A stretch of 64,000 nt of DNA from Paenibacillus sp. W2I17. Its GTDB lineage: Bacteria; Bacillota; Bacilli; Paenibacillales; Paenibacillaceae. Position 1 is the first letter of the stretch, and every line of letters starts with the position of its first letter. Where the stretch lies: positions 5,828,001 to 5,892,000 of the forward strand of contig NZ_JAUSXM010000001.1 in assembly GCF_030815985.1 (NCBI RefSeq), read 5' to 3'. The translations under genes and the position numbers were made by a program. The notes below the pieces were generated by a model. The model worked only from the letters and a program-made list of their open reading frames with translations. It ran no database searches and had not been told where the DNA came from. This document shows, piece after piece, positions 1 to 7,771 of the stretch.

Positions 1-958
1 TGCCGTGTGCATCCGAAGCACCAAATCCAAGGGCAACTTGAGCTAGCTGTGGACCGATGTTAATGAAGTATGCTTTGATATGATCGATGTTATCCAGCAT
101 CAGACGGCTGATCGCAATTGTTTTGAGATCCTCATAAGCCGAGTTACGACGCATAATGCTCGCGTTTTTACTTTTTGGCTGCATGGAAAGCGGGATAAAG
201 ACCATAAATCCGTTGGTCTCGTCTTGCAATTCACGGATCTGCACCATATGGTTGACGCGGTCCTCGTAGGATTCGATCGATCCATACAACATCGTAGTAT
301 GTGTACGCATGCCGAGATCATGAGCTGTACGGTGCACCTCAAGATAACGATCCACGTTGGCTTTGTCTACACGCATTTTTTTGCGATATTCATCCGAGAG
401 AATCTCAGCGCCGCCACCAGTCAATGTTTTCAGACCTGCTTTTTGCAGCTCTTGCAGAACTTCTCTGATACTGAGCCCGCTAATCCGGGTGAAGAAATCA
501 ATCTCGGCTGCCGTGTAAGCTTTCAGTGTAACATCCGGATATTTCTCGTTTAAAGCACGCAGGGAATCGACATAATATTGAAAAGGAACATGGTTGTTAT
601 GTCCGCCTACGATATGGAACTCACGTACGCCCGGATGAATATGCTGTTCCACATAATCGATCATTTCCTGACCGGATAATGTATAGGAGCCTTCTTCACC
701 TTGGTCTTTACGGAAATTACAAAAAGCGCAGTGAGCTTCACATACGTTTGTAAAATAAAGACTCATATTTTCGATGAAATATACTTTCTTACCATTCTTT
801 CTCAGGTTGGCCTCATTGGCCAGCTGGCCCAAAGTCAGCAGATCATCTGTTTCATACAGATATACGCCGTCTTCTACGTTCAGCCTTACGCCGTTCTGCA
901 CTTTCTCAACGATTTCAGCCATTCTTTTGTCTGTGAACGGTGTTACCAATGTAGACAT
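1..958 (-). CDS. mqnE: Aminofutalosine synthase MqnE (3' end outside window)
   Basis: Radical SAM enzyme of the futalosine route to menaquinone. The family joins the chorismate-derived 3-carboxyvinyloxybenzoate to SAM to give aminofutalosine. The reverse-strand reading begins MSTLVTPFTDKRM and carries the radical SAM cysteine motif as CEAHCAFC at about residue 72. HIVGGHN and LTGGGAEI follow, typical of MqnE rather than MqnC. The start ATG at 958-956 has GGAGGAAACAGT directly upstream. About 319 codons lie in the window and the gene runs off its left edge. It is transcribed away from the Fe-S carrier gene at 1402. The frame was read from the sequence, and function is inferred from motif order. 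Confidence 0.87.
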   Translation of the reverse strand, partial: MSTLVTPFTDKRMAEIVEKVQNGVRLNVEDGVYLYETDDLLTLGQLANEANLRKNGKKVYFIENMSLYFTNVCEAHCAFCNFRKDQGEEGSYTLSGQEMIDYVEQHIHPGVREFHIVGGHNNHVPFQYYVDSLRALNEKYPDVTLKAYTAAEIDFFTRISGLSIREVLQELQKAGLKTLTGGGAEILSDEYRKKMRVDKANVDRYLEVHRTAHDLGMRTHTTMLYGSIESYEDRVNHMVQIRELQDETNGFMVFIPLSMQPKSKNASIMRRNSAYEDLKTIAISRLMLDNIDHIKAYFINIGPQLAQVALGFGASDAHG

Positions 959-1401
959 ACTGTTTCCTCCTGTTCTTAACCGGATTTGAGTTGTGTGTAG
1001 GATCTGCATACAGAACTACATAGCAAAGATGCGGTCAACTGCCGCCTTCTTATATGGACTAACTCTTATTTACCCGGTGCAGCGTGTGCTGCGTACGTAA
1101 AGCTAATTTTTTCATTAAAGTGAGTCTTGTGACTCTATATGCATTGGGGACTGCGGACAGTCTCGAAATGTGAAAAAAATTACAACTCTATATATGATCG
1201 TCACCTGAATAAGTCATGGCAAAATATCGACATTTCAGTGCGACCACCTATTCATTATAAACCTCGTGTCGCGGGGGTTCAATACACTGGGAAGAAAAAG
1301 GAGTAGAGGGGGAACGCGGAAAGAGGCAAACATGACTTGAGACCCTTGACGGGGTGGAGTATAATTTAAAGAAGAGTTAATGAAAAGGAGAGTGACCTGG
1401 C
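959..1401. promoter_or_regulatory. Divergent intergenic region with promoter for the Fe-S carrier gene
   Basis: This gap of about 440 bp separates the divergent mqnE and Fe-S carrier genes. On the plus strand TTGAGA (1337-1342) and TATAAT (1360-1365) are 17 bp apart, a good sigma-A promoter for the gene at 1402. A G-rich AAAGGAGAGTGA ribosome site precedes the ATG. I found no convincing gene or riboswitch fold elsewhere in the gap. The mqnE promoter must lie here but I could not choose one. Confidence 0.6.
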
Positions 1402-1758
1402 ATGATTAACATCAGCGAAACGGCTGCTGACAGATTGAAAGAGATGCTTGCACAGCAAGAAACACCTGGTATGTTCCTGCGTCTTGGCGTAGCACCGGGC
1501 GGTTGCACCGGATTTTCGTACGCCATGGGCTTTGACGATAAAGAGTCCGATGAGGACCTGTATATGGATATTCAGAGCATGAAGGTTGTAGTCGAGAAGG
1601 AAAACCTGAAGTATCTGGATGGTCTCGAAATTGATTTTGAAGAGTCCGGTATGACGGGTGGTTTCACTATCCATAATCCGAACGCGGTAGCCACTTGTGG
1701 CTGTGGATCTTCTTTCCGTACGAAGGAAGATGCGGGTGTGCCTGATAAGGATTGTTAA
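1402..1758 (+). CDS. A-type iron-sulfur cluster carrier (HesB/IscA/ErpA family)
   Basis: 118-residue Fe-S carrier or assembly protein of the HesB/IscA/ErpA family, which receives clusters and passes them to apoproteins. All three family cysteines are visible: one in the GGCTGF segment near residue 35, and the C-terminal pair in CGCGSSF near residue 98. Length and fold pattern fit the family. The start is supported by AAGGAGAGTGACCTGGC before the ATG and by a sigma-A promoter at 1337-1365. It is monocistronic, with a hairpin and T-run about 70 bp downstream. I cannot tell from sequence whether it serves general or pathway-specific targets. Neighbouring mqnE is an Fe-S enzyme, but it is divergent. 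Confidence 0.9.
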   Translation: MINISETAADRLKEMLAQQETPGMFLRLGVAPGGCTGFSYAMGFDDKESDEDLYMDIQSMKVVVEKENLKYLDGLEIDFEESGMTGGFTIHNPNAVATCGCGSSFRTKEDAGVPDKDC

Positions 1759-1828
1759 GAAACGGAGTTGTACAGCGGTTTCCCAATCTTGTTTTAAAAT
1801 AAGCAGTATGCAATCCCTTTAATAGATA

Positions 1829-1878
1829 GCCTCTGAATTGTATCCGTTTAGCACGGGCATGATATCAGGGGCTTTTTT
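1829..1878 (+). terminator. Rho-independent terminator after the Fe-S carrier gene
   Basis: GCCTCTGA (1829-1836) pairs with TCAGGGGC (1865-1872) with one G-U pair, followed by a six-T run. The loop is long, so this is a moderate call. Confidence 0.55.
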
Positions 1879-1900
1879 GCGTGTACTGAAAGTATCATGG

Positions 1901-1934
1901 TTGACAAACTTAGTTGTAACAACTATAGTTACAA
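1901..1934 (+). promoter_or_regulatory. Sigma-A promoter overlapped by palindromic operator
   Basis: TTGACA (1901-1906) and TATAGT (1924-1929) are 17 bp apart, a near-consensus promoter for the oxidoreductase at 1981. The spacer and -10 are covered by overlapping dyads: TAGTTG-TAA-CAACTA (1911-1925), the perfect palindrome AACTATAGTT (1921-1930), and TTGTAAC/GTTACAA (1914-1920/1928-1934). This arrangement suggests a repressor competing with RNA polymerase. The regulator is unknown; MarR or HxlR-type quinone/electrophile sensors often control such oxidoreductases. Confidence 0.65.
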
Positions 1935-1980
1935 TATAAAGTTCAAACATAAACAATATCGATAATTTAAAGGAGAGATC

Positions 1981-2625
1981 ATGATGAACATTGCAATCAT
2001 TGGTGCAACAGGCAAAGCAGGAAGTGTAATTTTGAAAGAAGCAGCAGACAGAGGACATAAAGTAACGGCAATCGTTCGTAATGCATCCAAATTGGAAGAT
2101 AAAAGCCTGAATACGCTGGAGAAAGATGTATTTGATCTTACAGCTGAAGATCTTAAAGCATTCGATGTGGTTGTAAATGCATTTGGTGCTCCAGCTGGTA
2201 AAGAAAATCTCCATGTGGAAGTAGGACAAGCGTTGATCAACATCCTGAAGGATGCACCAAACACTCGTCTGATCGTGGTGGGTGGAGCAGGAAGCCTGTT
2301 CACAGATGAGTCCAAAACATTGCGTGTCTTTGAATCCCCAGGATTCCCGGATGCTTACAAAGCAACTGCAACGAACCAAGGGCAAAACTTGCAGGATCTG
2401 CAAGCATCTTCGGGTATTCAATGGACGTTCCTGAGCCCGGCTGGATTCTTTAATCCAGAAGGTGTACGCACCGGCAAATATCAAGCAGGCAACGACGTTA
2501 TTCTCGTGAATAGCGAAGGCAACAGCTACATCAGCTATGCAGACTATGCGATTGCTTTGGTTGATGAGATTGAGAACCCACAACACCAAAACGAGCGCTT
2601 TACCGTTGTTGGCGAAGTGAAGTAA
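1981..2625 (+). CDS. NAD(P)H-binding oxidoreductase, atypical SDR / NmrA-like
   Basis: 214-residue single-domain Rossmann protein. The N-terminus MNIAIIGATGKAGSVILKEA holds the GxTGxxG dinucleotide-binding motif typical of atypical short-chain dehydrogenases such as B. subtilis YwnB. The body has VVNAFGAP and VVGGAGSLF, seen in NAD(P)H-binding proteins of this group, and no canonical YxxxK catalytic pair was found. Substrate cannot be inferred. The start (ATGATG) follows AAAGGAGAGATC. The promoter is strong and overlapped by palindromes (1901-1934), so expression is probably inducible, perhaps by thiol or quinone stress. It is monocistronic, closed by a hairpin at 2654-2693. Confidence 0.85.
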   Translation: MMNIAIIGATGKAGSVILKEAADRGHKVTAIVRNASKLEDKSLNTLEKDVFDLTAEDLKAFDVVVNAFGAPAGKENLHVEVGQALINILKDAPNTRLIVVGGAGSLFTDESKTLRVFESPGFPDAYKATATNQGQNLQDLQASSGIQWTFLSPAGFFNPEGVRTGKYQAGNDVILVNSEGNSYISYADYAIALVDEIENPQHQNERFTVVGEVK

Positions 2626-2653
2626 CACTTTTAAATGATAATATGGAACATAC

Positions 2654-2693
2654 AAACGGACGCTGATCTCCACAGATCGGTGTCCGTTTTTTT
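2654..2693 (+). terminator. Rho-independent terminator
   Basis: Long stem between AAACGGACGCTGATCT and AGATCGGTGTCCGTTT with a four-base loop and a T-run, just after the oxidoreductase. Confidence 0.85.
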
Positions 2694-2887
2694 ATGTTAT
2701 CGAAGAGGGAAGTTCTGCAATAACGTTAGATATGTTAGATGAGTATCGTTCAACTTTCCAACTACTCCTTTGAATCTATGTTATATTATTCTAAAGATGG
2801 GAAGGAAATGTGATTGTGTGAAAACCATCATCTCTTCATTGGAATTTCTGCGAGTTCATAAGTACAAGGGAGTGAACAGTTCTGAAG

Positions 2888-3277
2888 ATGTATTCTAAAG
2901 GAGTTATATTATTGATCTTTGTGGTTTTTATGATTAGTGTATCGAGTGGTTCAGGGTTATCCCAATATACAAACGTTAAAAATACGATGAATCAATTTCA
3001 CATCACTTCTCTTTATCCGAAAAATAAGAATGGACAGACATATGGTTCTGCCGCATATGCGACTTCTCCAGAAACGGAACCTGATTTAATCTTGGCTACT
3101 GGTGTGGATGGTACAGACGGATATCTGCTGAAAAAAGACATGGATGGCGAGCAACCCAAAACACCTGAAGAAGCTATTGCAATACAGAACAGCAGATCAC
3201 CAGAAGGTCGTGATATTCCACTGTATGACAAAGATGGTGAAACCGTAATTGGTGTGTTTCGTGTTGGAGGAAAGTGA
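2888..3277 (+). CDS. Small secreted hypothetical protein
   Basis: 129-residue protein with an N-terminal hydrophobic segment (about residues 5-21, VILLIFVVFMISVSS) that looks like a signal peptide or membrane anchor. The hydrophilic remainder contains YPKNKNGQTYGSA and ends DKDGETVIGVFRVGGK. I recognise no domain. The pattern 'GQTYGSA...DLILATGVDGTDGYL' resembles short stand-alone proteins of Bacilli of unknown role. GGGAGTGAACAG stands before the ATG at a somewhat long spacing. A hairpin terminator follows, so it is probably a single-gene unit. Function unknown. Confidence 0.6.
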   Translation: MYSKGVILLIFVVFMISVSSGSGLSQYTNVKNTMNQFHITSLYPKNKNGQTYGSAAYATSPETEPDLILATGVDGTDGYLLKKDMDGEQPKTPEEAIAIQNSRSPEGRDIPLYDKDGETVIGVFRVGGK

Positions 3278-3303
3278 AACGTTACTGAAATGAACACCAT
3301 TCG

Positions 3304-3333
3304 GCAGTTGATCAAAAGGGTCGGCTGCTTTTT
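3304..3333 (+). terminator. Probable Rho-independent terminator
   Basis: GGCAGTTGATC pairs with GGTCGGCTGC through several G-U pairs around an AAAA loop, followed by TTTTT. Confidence 0.6.
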
Positions 3334-3503
3334 GATTTTATGATTTATTTAGTTTGCTAAAGGATATGACGCAGTAATATGAAATACTTCATTACAAAAT
3401 GTTCAACATATATCTTTCCGACGGATACGAAACTTAATTGCGCACAAATAGTTGCGATACGAAAACCTAACGAAACTATACTTTGGTTGAGAGGAGGGAT
3501 GAG

Positions 3504-4388
3504 ATGGATTGGCTCATGAGGATGAATCGGGCATTGGATTATATTGAAATGAACTTAGTCGGGGAGATCGAATTGAAGGAAATTGCTCAATGTGCTTATT
3601 GTTCTTCACATCAGTTTCAGAGAATGTTCTCGTTCATTACCAATGTTTCGCTTGCGGAATATATACGAAGAAGACGGCTGACTCTCGCTGCAATTGAATT
3701 GCAGAATAGTGATAGGAGAGTTGTTGATATTGCCATAAAGTATGGGTATGAATCACCGGTATCATTCGCAAGAGCTTTTCAATCATTGCATGGTGTTAAT
3801 CCAGCGATGGCTCGGGAAGAAGGGACTGCCCTCAAAGCCTATCCTCGGCTTTCCTTCCTTATTTCAATTAAAGGGGAAGAGCCTATGAACTATCGTATCG
3901 AAACAAAAGAAAGCTTTGAAATATTTGGAATAGAGAAAGTGTTTCAATTAAACGGAGTAGAGACCCCCGCAGAATTATGGAAGCAAAGCCACGAAAATGG
4001 CGAGGTTGAAAGACTTGCTGCAAATGCCGGTGATCTACCAAACGCTTTGAATTCGAATTATCATAAAGTGCATGCTGTGTGTAGCTACAAAAAAACTGGG
4101 GAGGATACTTTCCCATACATGTTGTGTGCATTTAAAGGTGAAACAAGTAAACCCGATGGTTACACAAGTATAACGATACCAGCACACACGTGGGCGATCT
4201 TTTCCTCTGATCCCTTTACATGGGATAAATTCGATGCAACCATTGAAACCTTATATAGACGATTCTTTTCTGAATGGCTTCCTACTACAGGATATGAACA
4301 GGTCGACGGAATGGAATTTGAAATTACTGGAGTTAAAGATGGACTGAATTTTGTTGAGCTATGGTTTGCTGTAAGAAAAATATCTTAG
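3504..4388 (+). CDS. AraC-family regulator with C-terminal effector-binding (GyrI-like) domain
   Basis: About 294-residue transcription factor. An N-terminal AraC double helix-turn-helix covers about residues 5-100; its second helix region reads VVDIAIKYGYESPVSFARAFQSLHGVNPAMAR. A bacterial effector-binding / GyrI-like domain covers about residues 130-294 and includes a conserved-looking FVELWFAV strand at the end. This order (HTH first, small-molecule domain last) matches regulators of multidrug efflux and stress genes. I chose the ATG at 3504 because AGGAGG lies six bases upstream; the TTG at 3483 has no ribosome site. Target genes are not obvious; the next gene is an unrelated membrane protein. 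Confidence 0.85.
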   Translation: MDWLMRMNRALDYIEMNLVGEIELKEIAQCAYCSSHQFQRMFSFITNVSLAEYIRRRRLTLAAIELQNSDRRVVDIAIKYGYESPVSFARAFQSLHGVNPAMAREEGTALKAYPRLSFLISIKGEEPMNYRIETKESFEIFGIEKVFQLNGVETPAELWKQSHENGEVERLAANAGDLPNALNSNYHKVHAVCSYKKTGEDTFPYMLCAFKGETSKPDGYTSITIPAHTWAIFSSDPFTWDKFDATIETLYRRFFSEWLPTTGYEQVDGMEFEITGVKDGLNFVELWFAVRKIS

Positions 4389-4438
4389 TTTTATTTCTTT
4401 AGATTAGTCTTGAATGATAACTTAATAAAGACAAATGG

Positions 4439-4473
4439 AGCAACCAACTATGTCCGATTGGTTGCTTCTTTGT
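4439..4473 (+). terminator. Rho-independent terminator
   Basis: AGCAACCAA / TTGGTTGCT perfect stem with a ten-base loop followed by a T-rich stretch, after the AraC-type gene. Confidence 0.75.
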
Positions 4474-4560
4474 TCATTCACCTAATGGCCAGGGGAAATG
4501 CAACATTTTTCCTGTTAAACAGGTCAATAAAGATGTACGAAATAACGTTATGAGAAGAAG

Positions 4561-5139
4561 GTGGAAAAACTGAAGCTTCGTATAATCACGTTAATATTTT
4601 TTATATCTACCGTGTTCTTTATCTCAAATGCACAAAATGCTAACGCTTTGTCATGTGCTGAATCGGGAGGGCCCCAAGAACAGTTAGAAATATATGATGG
4701 AGCTGTTTATGGTGAAGTAAAGCAAGTAAAGGTCGACTTGAAGCAAGAGGGGTTTACGGGGACAAAAGAGAAAATTAGATATATTTTAGTGGAAGTTGAG
4801 AGGAGTTGGAATACTGAAGTTGACTCTCAACTAATTATTGCAACTAACTTCACATGGGGATTTGATTTCAAGGAAGGTAACAAATACTTAATATACTTTA
4901 GCGAAGTGGATGGCGAATTAAGTAGTAGTCCGTGCAGTTTGACTATCGAAATGAATAATCTTAATCAAGCAACTGAACTATTCGGGGAAGGATATCCACC
5001 AAAACAACAAGTGAACGTAGAACACAAAATGTGGTTTATGTTTGAGCAAGATATGGATTTGTTTATCGTAGGTGTAGTCGTATTTTCGGCGATCTTTATC
5101 TTCTTCATGAGAGTAAGAAAGAAAAAGCGCAAAGCATAA
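4561..5139 (+). CDS. Membrane-anchored exported protein with TIMP/NTR-like domain
   Basis: 192-residue protein. It has a signal peptide (about residues 1-29, ending NANA), an extracellular domain starting with a cysteine (LSCAESGG), a C-terminal transmembrane helix (about residues 160-182) and a basic KKKRK tail. The domain pattern is an early Cys, then 'YDGAVYGEVKQV', then a 'KYLIYF...SSPCSLT' ending. It resembles the TIMP/NTR-like modules that Bacilli attach to their membrane, though in eukaryotes the fold inhibits metalloproteases. No protease partner is evident. The start is a GTG with only a weak GAGAAGAAG ribosome site, so translation may be low. Domain assignment is by pattern only. 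Confidence 0.6.
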   Translation: MEKLKLRIITLIFFISTVFFISNAQNANALSCAESGGPQEQLEIYDGAVYGEVKQVKVDLKQEGFTGTKEKIRYILVEVERSWNTEVDSQLIIATNFTWGFDFKEGNKYLIYFSEVDGELSSSPCSLTIEMNNLNQATELFGEGYPPKQQVNVEHKMWFMFEQDMDLFIVGVVVFSAIFIFFMRVRKKKRKA

Positions 5140-5290
5140 TTTGGTAGCGCTAAACGTGAAGCTTTTGCTCAAACAAAAAGTCATTTGAACTAGGCATGGA
5201 TTCCTGTATGACCTATTACCCCCTTTACTTAAATGAGGATCGAGGCGTATAATCCGTTGAGATATCAGAGCAATAAGAGGGGATACAGTT

Positions 5291-6169
5291 ATGAATAGTG
5301 GATTAATCAACGCGATCATTGCGTATATCATGTGGGGAGTTCTCCCGCTGTATTGGAAGTTGTTTGAAAATGTACCGGCAGGTGAGATTTTATCGCACCG
5401 GGTTGTCTGGTCATTTGTCTTTATGGGGATTTTCGTTGCCGTCCAACGTCGTTGGAGTGACATGAAGCGCATTCTGACCAGTCGTTCGACCCTGCTGTCC
5501 CTTACCGCGAGTGGGCTGCTAATTGCTATTAACTGGCTTATCTTCATCTGGGCGGTTAACAACGGTCATGTTGTTGAGACAAGTCTGGGCTATTATTTGA
5601 ACCCGTTACTGAATGTGCTGCTGGCGGTTGTCTTCCTTCATGAAAAGCCAAACCGTGGACAATGGCTCGCGATTGCCATCGCTGGTGTCGCGGTGCTTAT
5701 CATCGCTATCGACTACGGACGTTTCCCATGGGTTGCGATCTCATTGGCCGTGTCGTTTGGCCTGTACGGTCTGGCGAAGAAGAAGATCAAGCAAGACGCT
5801 TCAGTGGGCTTATTTTCGGAGACAGCTGTAGTTCTGCCCGTCGCACTCGGCTACTGGATCTACTTGGCCGTTGTAGGAAAAGCAACGGCATGGACGCTGC
5901 CTGCGCCGATGTTCTTCGAACTGTTGCTTTCCGGTGTGGTGACGGCGCTGCCACTGCTGTTCTTTGCACGGGCGGCTGCTCGAATGTCGTTGTCCACACT
6001 CGGCTTTGTACAGTATATTGGGCCGACAATCATGCTGATCCTGAGTGTGTTTGTGTTCAAGGAAACGGTCTCGCCAGTTCTGCTTGTTGGTTTCGCACTC
6101 ATCTGGACAGCGCTCATCGTATACGCTGCCGCATCGATACGTGCTACGAGACTCGCTAAGGTAAGCTGA
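5291..6169 (+). CDS. rarD: RarD-type EamA-family transporter
   Basis: 292-residue integral membrane protein with about ten hydrophobic segments in two EamA repeats. The N-terminus GLINAIIAYIMWGVLPLYWK and the following EILSHRVVWS are hallmarks of RarD, historically called 'chloramphenicol-sensitive protein'. VETSLGYYLNPLLNVLL and FVQYIGPTIMLIL also fit. It is a member of the drug/metabolite transporter superfamily, and the physiological substrate is not established. The ATG at 5291 follows AAGAGGGGATACAGTT. It is monocistronic with a strong terminator at 6193. Codon use is more GC-rich than the two preceding small genes. Confidence 0.9.
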   Translation: MNSGLINAIIAYIMWGVLPLYWKLFENVPAGEILSHRVVWSFVFMGIFVAVQRRWSDMKRILTSRSTLLSLTASGLLIAINWLIFIWAVNNGHVVETSLGYYLNPLLNVLLAVVFLHEKPNRGQWLAIAIAGVAVLIIAIDYGRFPWVAISLAVSFGLYGLAKKKIKQDASVGLFSETAVVLPVALGYWIYLAVVGKATAWTLPAPMFFELLLSGVVTALPLLFFARAAARMSLSTLGFVQYIGPTIMLILSVFVFKETVSPVLLVGFALIWTALIVYAAASIRATRLAKVS

Positions 6170-6192
6170 ACGGATGTATCTGGTATCGCCAT

Positions 6193-6234
6193 AATTGCCC
6201 TTCCCGCCAATGAGGTGGAGAGGGCAATTTTTTG
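6193..6234 (+). terminator. Rho-independent terminator after rarD
   Basis: AATTGCCCT pairs with AGGGCAATT and a run of T follows. Confidence 0.85.
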
Positions 6235-6363
6235 TTTGTGGGGGAGCGATAGGTCGATAAAAACTAAAAAGGAAGGCTGATCAACGTTATGGTAAAATAC
6301 AGGAGTAGTAATCAAAAATAGTAACCAAACAGAGTAATAGAAAAACGAGGAGGCAACAGATAT

Positions 6364-6705
6364 ATGATGGTTAATAACCGTTACCGCAAACATGATCTAT
6401 TCTTTGTAAAGAATGCTGTAGTTCAGATACTATTTCAGTTTGCAGTTTCAGCAATAATAGGTAGTATATATGGGTTCATGATGGTCAACGAGACGATAGG
6501 TGGATTTATTAATAAACTATTACCGAGCACGGATGGTCCGGATCTTCATTTATATCTGCCCGTTGTGATAACAGTGTTCATCTACTCATGTTTTATTCAG
6601 AAGAAACAACGGATTTTTCTTGAAAAAATCTCATTTAGTTTTCTCCATATTTTGGTTGCCCTGCTAGGCTGTATTTCTTCAGTTGTTGTGTTATTGGTGA
6701 TCTAA
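6364..6705 (+). CDS. Small membrane protein of unknown function
   Basis: 113-residue protein with three predicted membrane segments (about residues 20-40, 58-76 and 92-113) and short polar links. GAGGAGGCAACAGATAT lies upstream of tandem ATG codons at 6364/6367. I recognise no family motif. It ends seven bases before the end of the convergent gene at 6713, and no terminator is visible between them, so the two 3' ends may interfere. Function unknown. Confidence 0.6.
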   Translation: MMVNNRYRKHDLFFVKNAVVQILFQFAVSAIIGSIYGFMMVNETIGGFINKLLPSTDGPDLHLYLPVVITVFIYSCFIQKKQRIFLEKISFSFLHILVALLGCISSVVVLLVI

Positions 6706-6712
6706 CCAAATC

Positions 6713-7168
6713 CTACGTATCTACACCTTCAGCCCCATCAACTGCATCAATGACACCGACAGCGAGTGTTGTTACCGCAGCAGCAGCTAAAAGATTCTTG
6801 GCACCAAGCTTCACTCTGTCCTTATCTTCCTCTTTCATGCCCACAACAACATCTTTACCGCTGTTATATACATACTTGGCTGATATCGCTACACCTTTTG
6901 CAGTATTGGTTACAGCACCTCCAATATCGGCAAGCCCCGCGTCTATGGAGGTATCATCTTTTCGAATTGCACCACTGGCAAGATCATATGTTCCGCTAGC
7001 CAGTTGACCAACGGTTTTGCCTGTATTAATCGTAGCTTTCTCTACGCCGTTTCCGATTTCTTTGATAAAGGGGCTTCCCGCAATTTCACCAACAACCCTT
7101 ACGCTACCGCCCAACACTTTTCCGGTAACTTCACCAGCTAACTGACCGAGCCCTTTTAAAAAACTCAT
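6713..7168 (-). CDS. Gly/Ala-rich hypothetical protein
   Basis: 151-residue protein starting MSFLKGLGQLAGEVTGKVLGG. It is rich in Gly, Ala, Val and Lys, with amphipathic helix-like repeats (GQLAGEVTGKVLGG, GKTVGQLASGTYDLASG). A hydrophobic stretch near the C-terminus (LLAAAAVTTLAVGVIDAV) could insert in a membrane. No signal peptide or enzyme motif is seen. GGGGGAGT sits about seven bases before the ATG. Such proteins occur scattered in Firmicutes next to stress or toxin-like genes, but I cannot assign a role. Confidence 0.6.
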   Translation of the reverse strand: MSFLKGLGQLAGEVTGKVLGGSVRVVGEIAGSPFIKEIGNGVEKATINTGKTVGQLASGTYDLASGAIRKDDTSIDAGLADIGGAVTNTAKGVAISAKYVYNSGKDVVVGMKEEDKDRVKLGAKNLLAAAAVTTLAVGVIDAVDGAEGVDT

Positions 7169-7300
7169 CCATACTCCCCCGCTCCTATAAAAAGTTGATC
7201 CTATGTGTTATCTCAATAAACTTATTATATTCATATGTAAGCCAAAAGAACACCAGTCTCCAGCCCGAGTGGTGTACCCCTCCTCGATTGATCGCGCCAA

Positions 7301-7469
7301 GTTTTAGAAGTGCCTCATTGAGCAGCAACATAGTGGAGGGGGCGGAATCGATTCTGAAGAAGCGAAGTGGTCGCCTTTATCCCCGGATTTTCCCCCTATA
7401 AGGGGAATTCATAAAAATCTGGGGATAACAGCGATCATAAGAACGATCCGCCCCCGGAACGCCCACCAC
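7301..7469 (+). repeat. Folded intergenic repeat family A, copy 1
   Basis: First of two direct copies about 270 bp apart. The core (about 7357-7434) has a small hairpin GCGA-AGTGG-TCGC. It is followed by a long hairpin in which TTATCCCCGGATTTT pairs around CCCC...GGGG with AAAATCTGGGGATAA (G-U tolerated). Outside the core, GGGGGCGGAATCG pairs with CGATCCGCCCCC. No coding frame is conserved with the other copies. The whole unit can fold as a three-way junction in DNA or RNA. Confidence 0.85.
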
Positions 7470-7495
7470 GCTGCACCCTTAACGCACTTCATCAC

Positions 7496-7530
7496 AAAAA
7501 GGCGCCACTCCCACAGGAATAGCGCCTTCA
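7496..7530 (-). terminator. Terminator for the GH53 transcript
   Basis: Read on the minus strand, AAGGCGC...GCGCCTT is followed by TTTTTG. It lies about 250 bp beyond the GH53 stop, so the transcript would include repeat copy 2. Confidence 0.6.
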
Positions 7531-7574
7531 GCCCTTGTTTTACCTTACTACTTAATTTCATTTGACTACACACG

Positions 7575-7740
7575 GTTTTAGAAGTGTCTCATTGACCAGC
7601 AACGTAGTGGAGGGGGCGGAATCGATTCTGAAGAAGCGGAGCGTTCGCCTTTATCCCCGGATTTTCCCCTTATAAGGGAATTCATAAAATCTGGGGATAA
7701 CAGCGATCATAAGAACGATCCGCCCCCGGAACGCCACCAT
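7575..7740 (+). repeat. Folded intergenic repeat family A, copy 2
   Basis: Direct repeat of 7301-7469, identical over long stretches, including GTTTTAGAAGTG at the left edge and CGCCCCCGGAACGCC at the right. Substitutions keep the stems: the small hairpin reads GCGGA-GCG-TTCGC and the tip of the long hairpin is CCCCTTATAAGGG. It is 31 bp downstream of the GH53 stop codon. Confidence 0.85.
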
Positions 7741-7771
7741 TGCTCCAAACCTAAACTTCTACCCACCGTAC

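Noticed and set aside
1819..2673. 284-codon minus-strand frame opposite the NAD(P)-binding oxidoreductase
   Set aside because: Antisense shadow; the plus frame has a Rossmann motif, promoter and ribosome site.
7301..7740. CRISPR-like direct repeats
   Set aside because: Only two long units with internal palindromes and dispersed relatives; no short regular repeat-spacer pattern and no cas genes.
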